Program-made: the position numbers and the translations under genes
The notes under the pieces: generated by a model
Told to the model about the DNA's origin: nothing
What the model saw: the letters and a program-made list of their open reading frames with translations, nothing else
Databases searched by the model: none
Shown: positions 1-5,783 of the stretch, piece after piece
Layout: each line of letters opens with the position of its first letter
Position numbering within the stretch: position 1 is the stretch's first letter
NCBI GenBank assembly: GCA_017881545.1
Contig: JADGQU010000012.1
Location: 1-19,310 of the forward strand
DNA from: Gemmatimonadaceae bacterium
GTDB lineage: Bacteria; Gemmatimonadota; Gemmatimonadetes; Gemmatimonadales; Gemmatimonadaceae
Direction of reading: 5' to 3'
Length of the DNA: 19,310 bases

Positions 1-2
1 AG

Positions 3-218
3 GACTCACCGGACAGGTACACCGTAGTGGCCACAGTGCCGACGATGCGGGGAGCGAAGACTGTCGCCGTCGATCCGGTGAACCACGTGGCGTATCTCTT
101 TCAACCCGAGTATGGGCCGGCTCCGGCCCCCGCGGCCGGAGCCCCCGCTCCAACGCCGGGGAGCCGGCCTCCCCGCGGTCCCGTGATCGGCGCATGGTTC
201 TTCGCCATCAGTCACTGA
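3..218 (+). CDS. YncE-like beta-propeller protein, 3' end only
   Basis: The reading frame is open from the window edge to a TGA at 216-218, giving 71 C-terminal residues; the start lies outside the window. The visible part holds a propeller-blade-like stretch (VATVPT, then RGAKTVAVDP, then NHVAYLF), followed by a Pro/Ala-rich linker and a short hydrophobic end (GAWFFAISH). In YncE/YVTN-type secreted propeller proteins the pattern 'GA+TVAVDP...+VYL' marks a repeat, and a proline-rich C-terminal tail is common. The family call is by recall of that pattern. The ligand or role cannot be judged from this fragment. Confidence 0.6.
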   Translation, partial: DSPDRYTVVATVPTMRGAKTVAVDPVNHVAYLFQPEYGPAPAPAAGAPAPTPGSRPPRGPVIGAWFFAISH

Positions 219-392
219 AGACCGATGTCGATGATCAAGGGAACGGGACGGCAGCTCGCCAGAGGACGTACCAACTCGTGCGTCTGCAGACACGGATAGC
301 TGATCGTGAGTTCGAGATACAGTTTGCCGACCCGGGAGTTGAAGGCATGGCTATGAGGACCGGCGTGATTTGCGAGTTGCCGTAATGTGACG

Positions 393-599
393 CTAACGCG
401 GGATCGTCGAATGCATTGGCCCGCCGCCGCCCATGATAAGGCGAGCGACATTGGCAACTGGCTCCGCGATGTCGAGTTTCTTGCCACTGGTAAACCACAC
501 TTCCGTTATGGCGTCACCGTGAGCCTGGATGAATGTCACCTGTTCTGCGTTGATGTAGGTGTCAATTCCGCCGAGTTCCTGTAGCCGTAGAAGCTTCAT
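393..599 (-). CDS. Small FlbD-like protein (68 aa)
   Basis: The open frame extends further upstream, to 1079, but the ATG at 599-597 is preceded by a strong Shine-Dalgarno (GGGGGAG, 5 bases before the ATG), and the upstream part overlaps the DUF2252 gene in antisense, so I start here. The 68-residue product fits the small FlbD-type fold seen by pattern: an N-terminal beta strand with KLLRL, a YINAEQV strand, then a V-x-F-T-S-G-K hairpin and a LDIAEPVANVARLI helix. FlbD is a regulator in flagellar clusters, but no flagellar gene is visible here and many free-standing relatives are of unknown function. It is transcribed away from the DUF2252 gene across a 123-base gap. The last residues after the GGGG run are probably disordered. 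Confidence 0.7.
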   Translation of the reverse strand: MKLLRLQELGGIDTYINAEQVTFIQAHGDAITEVWFTSGKKLDIAEPVANVARLIMGGGGPMHSTIPR

Positions 600-691
600 G
601 CTTCTCCCCCGAAGTTGGCAATGGGGAAAGCTAGCATCTGAGCGGGCGCTCGTCCGGTCCCGCTTGACTCCGCGCAGCTGCCGACAACCTT

Positions 692-718
692 CTCCGATGT
701 CGAAGAAACCCATCGGAG
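692..718 (+). promoter_or_regulatory. Hairpin that buries the DUF2252 ribosome-binding site
   Basis: CTCCGATG (692-699) and CATCGGAG (711-718) are perfect 8-base complements with an 11-base loop. The 3' arm ends in GGAG, the only Shine-Dalgarno candidate for the ATG at 723, so in the folded RNA the site would be hidden. The pairing is read directly from the sequence; a regulatory role is inferred. Confidence 0.5.
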
Positions 719-722
719 CGCC

Positions 723-1928
723 ATGACGACGAAGGCTTATCAGGACGCTCCCTCGCGGATCGAGCGCTTCAACGCCGGCCGCGAGCCGGAGCGACTCGCG
801 ATCAAGTATCGAGAGATGCGCAAATCGCCGTTCGCATTTTTTCGGGGAACGGCGCATCTGTTTTGGGAAGACCTCCGTGCGCGCCGGAGCGCGTTGCCTG
901 ACAGTCCGCTGGTTTGGGCCTGTGGAGATCTTCACCTGGAGAATTTCGGCAGCTTTCAGGGCGACAACGGCCTCTCCTACTTTGACCTGAATGATTTCGA
1001 CGAAAGTGCTGTTGCTCCCTCCGCGTGGGAAGTGTCGCGCTTCGTCACGGGCGTCTACGTCGCTGCTCCGATGCTGCACCTGGCGCGCGGCGAAGCGACT
1101 GAGCTCGTCAAGCTATTCCTCGATGCCTATCAGACGGCGCTCGACGATGGCAAGGCGCGCTGGATAGAGCGCGCAACGGCGAGTGGAATGGTGGGGACGC
1201 TTTTACGGCGTGTGAGCAAAGAGACGCGGGCGATGCTCCTCGACTCCCGCACGATCTGGAAGAAGGGGAAACGGCGTATTTTGATCGACGGGCGGAGTGC
1301 GCTGCCGATCACGCATGGCAGGCGAGCTGCGGTCACGCGCCAACTCGACATGTTCGCTGAGGACCAGCCCGATCCCGATTTTTTCAAAGTTCTCGACGTC
1401 GCCCGCCGCAGCGCGGGATTGGGAAGTCTGGGCCTCGAGCGGTATATCGTACTGGTGCGAGGGGATGGCGGCCGCGACGGGAACGCGCTTCTCGACGTGA
1501 AGCAGGCCTCGCCGTCGAGTCTGGCAAGTTTCGGAAGGCTGCGGCAGCCCGCGTGGCGGAGCGAGGCCGATCGCGTCGTCACGATTCAAAGACGAATGCA
1601 GGCAGTCGCGCCGGCAATGCTCCATGCAAAGAAGATCGGGCGCGGCGGCTACGTCCTGCGGGAGCTACAGCCGAGCAAGGATCGTTTGAGGCTGAAGGAC
1701 GCCAGGGGCGATCCGCATCATCTTCGGTCCGGCGCCAGAGCGATGGGCCAGGTGACCGCATGGGCCCAACTCAGAAGCAGCGGCCGCAATGGATCCGCGG
1801 CCGCTGACGATCTCGTCGCATTCGCTCGAACCCGCGGCTGGAAGAATCGCCTCGTCGATTACGGACGATCGTACGAGGCGGAGGTCCAGCGCGACTTCAA
1901 GCAGTTCGTCAAAACGCAAAAGCAATAG
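723..1928 (+). CDS. DUF2252 family protein
   Basis: The 401-residue protein has the hallmark DUF2252 block: ACGDLHLENFG at residues 66-76 followed by YFDLNDFDE at 86-94. The GDLHxxN and DFD arrangement resembles the catalytic loop and metal-binding motif of aminoglycoside-phosphotransferase-like kinases (D69 and N74, then D91 and D93), so a kinase-like fold is likely; no substrate is known for the family. Length is normal. The ATG at 723 has GGAG only 4 bases upstream, a short spacing, and that site sits in a hairpin. No signal peptide or membrane segment is visible. It is convergent with the carbonic anhydrase gene, 41 bases away, and divergent from the FlbD-like gene. No operon partner is apparent. 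Confidence 0.9.
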   Translation: MTTKAYQDAPSRIERFNAGREPERLAIKYREMRKSPFAFFRGTAHLFWEDLRARRSALPDSPLVWACGDLHLENFGSFQGDNGLSYFDLNDFDESAVAPSAWEVSRFVTGVYVAAPMLHLARGEATELVKLFLDAYQTALDDGKARWIERATASGMVGTLLRRVSKETRAMLLDSRTIWKKGKRRILIDGRSALPITHGRRAAVTRQLDMFAEDQPDPDFFKVLDVARRSAGLGSLGLERYIVLVRGDGGRDGNALLDVKQASPSSLASFGRLRQPAWRSEADRVVTIQRRMQAVAPAMLHAKKIGRGGYVLRELQPSKDRLRLKDARGDPHHLRSGARAMGQVTAWAQLRSSGRNGSAAADDLVAFARTRGWKNRLVDYGRSYEAEVQRDFKQFVKTQKQ

Positions 1929-1969
1929 AACTGACGGCTAGTGGCTTCGGTCCCGCCAGCCGCTCGACA

Positions 1970-2551
1970 TCAATTTGCCCGGCCGGCTTTAGTCGCCTCG
2001 TCAATCTCGACGAGCTTCCCGGTCTTCACATCAAAGACATACCCGTAGATCGGGATGCGCCGCGGGACAAGTGGATGTCTCCTGATGCGCGTGACATCAT
2101 CGACTACAGCCTTCGCCGTGTTGGCGATTGTGAGCCAGTCGACATAGTGGGCCTCTTCCGAGCCTGGCCCCTTGCCCACATCGCGAAAGCCCTCGGCGCT
2201 TAGTTCGGCCGTCTCGAGGCTCTTCGCCAGGATCTCACGCATCACGCCATCGGTGAAGTACTCCATCCCGCAATCGGTGTGGTGGATGACGAACCACTCC
2301 TGGGTGCCAAGGAGCTTGTAGGAGATCACCAGTGACCGGATGGCGTCATCGCTGGCTCGCCCGCCCGCGTTGCGGATGACGTGCGCGTCACCTTCGCGGA
2401 GCCCGGCGAACTTGGCGGGATCCATTCTCGCGTCCATGCATGTGAGAATCGCGAAGCGACGGGCCGGGGGAAGTGCCAGGTTGGCCTTGGCACCGAACGT
2501 CGTGGCGTAATTGGCGTTAGCGGCGAGAACCTCGTTGAGCACGGTCGACAT
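1970..2551 (-). CDS. Beta-class carbonic anhydrase
   Basis: This cytoplasmic zinc enzyme interconverts CO2 and bicarbonate. The 193-residue protein shows the beta-class ligands: C38 with the partner pair D40/R42 in TCMDAR, then H91-x-x-C94 in IHHTDCGM. VIRNAGG (58-64) and the 160-180 region complete the fold. Length and sequence style match the short, mycobacterial Rv1284-like branch. The ATG at 2551-2549 has GAGGA about 8 bases upstream. Just upstream lies an intrinsic terminator preceded by a Cys-rich leader ORF and a good promoter, so expression is probably set by attenuation. In Mycobacterium tuberculosis the related Rv1284 sits next to cysD/cysN (from memory), which makes a cysteine link less odd. 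No other gene shares the transcript. Confidence 0.95.
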   Translation of the reverse strand: MSTVLNEVLAANANYATTFGAKANLALPPARRFAILTCMDARMDPAKFAGLREGDAHVIRNAGGRASDDAIRSLVISYKLLGTQEWFVIHHTDCGMEYFTDGVMREILAKSLETAELSAEGFRDVGKGPGSEEAHYVDWLTIANTAKAVVDDVTRIRRHPLVPRRIPIYGYVFDVKTGKLVEIDEATKAGRAN

Positions 2552-2575
2552 TGGTAGTCCTCAGTGTGTTGTTGG

Positions 2576-2606
2576 AAAAAAAAAGCCCCGGACGAGAGCC
2601 CGGGGC
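2576..2606 (-). terminator. Intrinsic terminator in the leader of the carbonic anhydrase gene
   Basis: Read on the minus strand, GCCCCGG (2606-2600) and CCGGGGC (2591-2585) form a perfect 7-base stem with an 8-base loop, followed at once by nine T (2584-2576). It lies 24 bases after the leader ORF stop and 24 bases before the carbonic anhydrase ATG, where a terminator makes sense only as an attenuator or as the end of a short RNA. CCGGGG within the leader ORF (minus strand, about 2671-2666) could pair with CCCCGG of the terminator 5' arm as an antiterminator. Confidence 0.85.
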
Positions 2607-2630
2607 ATTCGCGAAAGCAGAGCTAGTTGC

Positions 2631-2732
2631 TCAGTCGCGTCGACACCGGACGAAACGGGGACGGCCCCCGGCGGCACAGCCGCACGGGGTACAAGACGAG
2701 ACGAGACAGACGACAAAATGGCGGGAATTCAT
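2631..2732 (-). CDS. Cys-rich leader peptide (33 aa), probable attenuator ORF
   Basis: A 34-codon ORF runs from ATG 2732-2730 to TGA 2633-2631. It encodes 33 residues with Cys at positions 9, 14, 17, 19 and 30, including C-x-x-C-x-C at 14-19. There is no Shine-Dalgarno, but a -10 element ends only 9 bases before the ATG, so the mRNA would start within a few bases of the start codon (leaderless). The ORF is followed by a perfect terminator and then the carbonic anhydrase. In mycobacteria, leaderless polycysteine short ORFs are established cysteine-responsive attenuators of downstream operons; this arrangement looks the same in outline. Translation here is inferred, not shown. The alternative is a short noncoding RNA ending at the terminator. 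Confidence 0.6.
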   Translation of the reverse strand: MNSRHFVVCLVSSCTPCGCAAGGRPRFVRCRRD

Positions 2733-2741
2733 GATGGATCG

Positions 2742-2770
2742 ATGATACGAAAGGAGCATGGGGCGGTCAA
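2742..2770 (-). promoter_or_regulatory. Promoter of the Cys-rich leader and carbonic anhydrase gene
   Basis: On the minus strand TTGACC (2770-2765), a 17-base spacer and TATCAT (2747-2742) give a near-consensus housekeeping promoter (5/6 and 5/6 matches). The expected start point is near 2735, three bases before the leader ATG, so the transcript is leaderless or almost so. Confidence 0.7.
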
Positions 2771-2893
2771 GAGAGGCTGCGAGGACGAAAAGTGGGGCGC
2801 GCGTAAACCGGACGGTTCCTGATGATGTGCGAAGAAGTCGAAAAGTGAACCAAATTGGCCGAATAGATCGCGGCCGATGAGATAGATTGCATC

Positions 2894-3220
2894 ATGGCGA
2901 TAAAAGACAACGTGATAAAGGACTTCGAGTTCGTTGAGGGCGGGCGCAAATTCTTCTGCTCGGTCGAGGTGCCAGGTGGAGCGGGGATGCCGCCATGGTG
3001 GTGGTTCCGGGTCGACGCTGAGACGACCACACGATTCGCTCCCTTCGAGGCCTCGCCCCGTGACACGAAACGATCAGTTCAGGCGCGTATCGTCGCCTAC
3101 TATATCGAGCGCCTTGCGATCGACGCGCGGCCGGCGCATCAGAGGCCCGTCTGGAAGAAGCCGGAGCCTTCAACTCCGGCCGGCGAGACAGCCCCCAGCG
3201 CCGCGCCTTCGGCCCCCTGA
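2894..3220 (+). CDS. Small hypothetical protein (108 aa)
   Basis: I do not recognise a named family. The first 80 residues look like a compact globular domain: charged N-terminus, RKFFCSVEVPGG strand region, a PPWWWFRVD aromatic patch at about 34-42, a SPRDTKRSVQARIVAYYIERL helix. The last 25 residues are a Pro/Ala/Ser tail, probably disordered. No signal peptide or membrane segment. The Shine-Dalgarno before the ATG is weak. It is divergent from the carbonic anhydrase leader promoter, 124 bases away. The composition of the N-terminal part (varied residues, no long low-complexity run) and absence of a better frame argue that it is real. Confidence 0.6.
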   Translation: MAIKDNVIKDFEFVEGGRKFFCSVEVPGGAGMPPWWWFRVDAETTTRFAPFEASPRDTKRSVQARIVAYYIERLAIDARPAHQRPVWKKPEPSTPAGETAPSAAPSAP

Positions 3221-3349
3221 CAGAGCGGCCGCGTAGAGTCTGTTCATTTGACCTTGCGCGACCTTGCCGGTCGCTGACTCCTGCATCGCTTCGATGAGAT
3301 CCGGCTGCTTGGAGACGGGAGAAACTCCGTAGTCGGTCGGCACCCTCGG

Positions 3350-3377
3350 TTACCAGGAAATCGTTTCAAGTGATAAT
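3350..3377 (+). promoter_or_regulatory. Possible promoter giving a near-leaderless mRNA for the TPR gene
   Basis: TTACCA (3350-3355), a 16-base spacer and GATAAT (3372-3377) precede the ATG at 3386 by only 8 bases. No Shine-Dalgarno is visible before this ATG, which fits a leaderless transcript. The -35 match is only 4/6, so this is tentative. Confidence 0.35.
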
Positions 3378-3385
3378 TTTTTGCT

Positions 3386-4288
3386 ATGAGTCCAACCCGC
3401 CCCCGATCCGCGCTCCTCGCTGCAATCGCAACGGCCACGTTGTCGTTTTCGCTCACGCTTTCTCTCCCCGCGCAGCAACAACCCACCGACCCCTTGCAGG
3501 TCGCCCTTCGCGACGCAGGGCAACTCGATACCCACGGGCGCACTTCCGAAGCGCGCATCGCTTTCCAGCGGCTGATTGACTCCGCTGCGACTCCGGCAGC
3601 GAAGGCAGCGGCTCAGCGCGGCCTGGCAATGTCCTACGCCTTCGACGGGGATTGCGCGAATACCGTGAAGTACGAGGACATGGTCATCGCGTACTGGAAG
3701 ACACGGGAGCGTGAGGAGCCGCAGAACGCCTTCTACCAGCAGGGCGAGATGGCGAACGAGGCGGCGCGCGTGTGCATCGACGTCGGAGAGCTGGTTACGG
3801 CAGACAAATACTACCGGCTGGGCAACGAGCTGGGCCTCAACGAGCCGGCGCCCTACACGCATCCACGGATTCTCTGGGACTACCGCCTCCGCCACGCACT
3901 CGGGCGACTAGCCGCGCGCCGAGGGGACGCCGCTGAAGCCAAGCGGCAGATCGAAGCTGCCCGCCGCGCGCTCGACGCGGCCGACTCGGCGATGAAGTCG
4001 CAGCAGGAGCGCTTCTTCCCCTATCTGGTCGGATACGTCGCGCTCTACACCAACGATGTGAAGACCGCCGAGACCGAGCTGACGAAAGCCGTCGGGATGA
4101 AGGGCAATGAGCGCGATCCCTTCATGTATCTCCTGCTGGCGATGACCAGCGAGAAGCTCGGCCAGCAGGAGAAGGCGAAGACGCTGTATCAGAAGGCCTA
4201 CGAGCTGGCGACCGCGCACAATCCTCCCGCGGCGTTCGCTCGCCCATTCGCCCGAAAGAAACTGGGGCTGACGTCCGACCTGCCGTAG
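3386..4288 (+). CDS. Exported TPR-repeat protein
   Basis: The 300-residue product starts with a classic signal peptide: Arg at 5 and 7, a hydrophobic core at about 9-26, and a likely cut after SLPA (residue 29), leaving a mature protein beginning with Gln. The rest is helical with TPR-like pairs: one near 45-75 (GRTSEARIAFQRLI), one near 170-195 (ALGRLAARRGDAAEAKRQIEAARRAL), one near 215-235 and one near 243-268 (LGQQEKAKTLYQKAYELA). Two Cys (near 92 and 127) could form a disulfide. TPR arrays mediate protein contacts; the partner is unknown. It is convergent with the TetR gene, 30 bases away, so it is not part of that operon. Confidence 0.85.
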   Translation: MSPTRPRSALLAAIATATLSFSLTLSLPAQQQPTDPLQVALRDAGQLDTHGRTSEARIAFQRLIDSAATPAAKAAAQRGLAMSYAFDGDCANTVKYEDMVIAYWKTREREEPQNAFYQQGEMANEAARVCIDVGELVTADKYYRLGNELGLNEPAPYTHPRILWDYRLRHALGRLAARRGDAAEAKRQIEAARRALDAADSAMKSQQERFFPYLVGYVALYTNDVKTAETELTKAVGMKGNERDPFMYLLLAMTSEKLGQQEKAKTLYQKAYELATAHNPPAAFARPFARKKLGLTSDLP

Positions 4289-4318
4289 GCCGGTGAATCG
4301 CCGCGGGTCCGCCTGCCA

Positions 4319-4930
4319 CTAAGCTGTTTGCGCGTTAAGCTGGCCAAGGAGACTGTTCGTCGCGGCGAGGTACTCTTCGATATCGAAATTCTCCGGATCG
4401 ATCATCGACTGCACCGCGCATCCTTTGATGAAGCTGACGGCCACGGCTGAAAGTCCCTCGGGAGTGACGCCAGAAAAGCGCTCCGGCTCCGCCCGCAACA
4501 CTTCGTGCGCGATCGGCCTGAATGCTTCGCGGTAACGGTCCAGCTCGGACTGCATCTTTGTTCTTATCAGCGCGTGCGTGAACCCCTTCACCCAAAAGTC
4601 GAAAAACAGCCTGATGCGGCGCGGCTCGCTCGCCAGGCGATTCATCTCTCGGCGCAGCAGCGCAAGCAGCCGGTCGAGCGGCACTGGAATGCTTGTGATA
4701 TCCTCGGTAACGTGGAGCACCGAAGTGGTCTCGATCACGTAGTCGAGCAAGGCGATGATCAGCTGGTCTTTGGTCCCGAAATGAAAGAGCACGAGGCCGG
4801 GGCTCAATTTGGCTCGCCGCGCGACAAGTCTGACGGTCAGGGAGTCCAATCCCTTGCGCGATGCGAGTTCGTACGCGGCTTTCATGATCTGCATCCGCCG
4901 CGCAGCTTCCGAAGCCTTTTGACCCGGCAT
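4319..4930 (-). CDS. TetR family regulator (BetI-like)
   Basis: The 203-residue protein has an N-terminal TetR helix-turn-helix (about residues 10-60), with LTVRLVARRAKLSPGLVLFHFGTKDQL covering the recognition helix and the conserved helix-4 start, and an all-helical ligand-binding domain of BetI style behind it. It is the last gene of the Ehr-like operon: its ATG lies 5 bases after the small-subunit stop, and its Shine-Dalgarno (GGAG) is inside the end of that gene, so the two are translationally linked. The 24-base palindrome at 13182-13205, in the divergent control region of the same locus, is a plausible operator. The ligand is unknown. Confidence 0.9.
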   Translation of the reverse strand: MPGQKASEAARRMQIMKAAYELASRKGLDSLTVRLVARRAKLSPGLVLFHFGTKDQLIIALLDYVIETTSVLHVTEDITSIPVPLDRLLALLRREMNRLASEPRRIRLFFDFWVKGFTHALIRTKMQSELDRYREAFRPIAHEVLRAEPERFSGVTPEGLSAVAVSFIKGCAVQSMIDPENFDIEEYLAATNSLLGQLNAQTA

Positions 4931-4935
4931 TCAAG

Positions 4936-5706
4936 TTACTCCTTCAAGTGATCCGCTCGACCCAACAGACGAAGAAGACCGTCCAGCATGGTCAACGGAT
5001 GTGGAGGGCAGCCGGGAATCCATAGGTCCACAGGTATTGACGACGGAACGCCGCCGAGCACCCGCTTGCTCTCGGCGAACACCCCACCTGATATGGCGCA
5101 CGCACCGACCGCTACGACGATTTTTGGGTCGGGGACAGCTTCATAAGTCTTTTCAAGGGCATCGCGCATGTTCTCGCTGACCGCGCCCGCGATCACGATG
5201 CCATCGGCGTGACGGGGCGAGGCAACGAACTGGATACCGAACCGCGCCATGTCGAACACCACGTTGCTGAGTGCGGCGAGCTCCGCTTCGCAACCGCCAC
5301 AGCTTCCGGCCGCGACGAGTCGCAATCGAAGCGAGCGGCCCAGCAGGCGGCGCATCTTGCGATCCAGTGCGTGCGCCAGTTCGATCTCGCCGCCTGATGT
5401 GAGCAGGGCGTTCCGACTGCTTGCGGCCATGCGATAGTCCTGCGTGAACGCCGCGGCCTGCCCGTCAAGCCGCTGCGTCTCTTCGGGTGCGAACACGCTG
5501 CGACCGAGATCAATGATCGGCAGATCTCGGCGGCGGTGCTCTGACGCAGTCTCACCGACCGGCGTACCGTCTACAGTGGCAACGTCGCCGTGGAGTTGCG
5601 CGAAAACCGGCCTGCCGCGAAAGCGGACGGGCAATCCGCTATCGTTCGGCCCCAAGGATGCCCGAGTAAAACGATGCCCAAAGCGCGCTCTCAGATAGTC
5701 AAACAC
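4936..5706 (-). CDS. HyfI/NuoB-like small subunit with degenerate ferredoxin domain
   Basis: The C-terminal half (about 125-250) is a NuoB/HyfI domain with the four ligands of the N2-type [4Fe-4S] cluster: C136 and C139 (SCGGC), C203 (GACAISGG), C233 (PGCPP). The N-terminal half aligns in outline with the two-cluster ferredoxin domain that relatives carry fused to this subunit. RFRGRPV and IDLGR and FTQDYRMAA are kept, but the two CxxCxxCxxxC positions read L38/D41/T44/T48 and S70/A73/E76/L80, so no cluster can bind there. I prefer GTG 5706-5704 (GGAG 6 bases upstream; family-like N-terminus); an in-frame GTG at 5742 would add 12 residues. It sits 77 bases after the large subunit and 5 bases before TetR. 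The alignment is from memory of the family. Confidence 0.85.
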   Translation of the reverse strand: MFDYLRARFGHRFTRASLGPNDSGLPVRFRGRPVFAQLHGDVATVDGTPVGETASEHRRRDLPIIDLGRSVFAPEETQRLDGQAAAFTQDYRMAASSRNALLTSGGEIELAHALDRKMRRLLGRSLRLRLVAAGSCGGCEAELAALSNVVFDMARFGIQFVASPRHADGIVIAGAVSENMRDALEKTYEAVPDPKIVVAVGACAISGGVFAESKRVLGGVPSSIPVDLWIPGCPPHPLTMLDGLLRLLGRADHLKE

Positions 5707-5783
5707 GAGAGTCTCCGCCACGACTTTGCGGCAGAAGGCCACGTCGTGCTTTGCCCGGAAGGCGAGAATGCCGCGTCAGATTC

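Noticed and set aside
219..392. Possible small genes in the stretch after the propeller gene
   Set aside because: Short overlapping frames on both strands, none with a ribosome-binding site or recognisable pattern.
600..1079. Upstream extension of the FlbD-like frame on the minus strand
   Set aside because: It runs antisense through the DUF2252 gene, shows no family pattern, and the internal ATG at 599 has a far better ribosome-binding site.
1935..1962. Stem with CGGCT/AGCCG between the DUF2252 and carbonic anhydrase genes as a bidirectional terminator
   Set aside because: Only 5 plus 3 paired bases with a 3-base bulge, and no T tract on either side.
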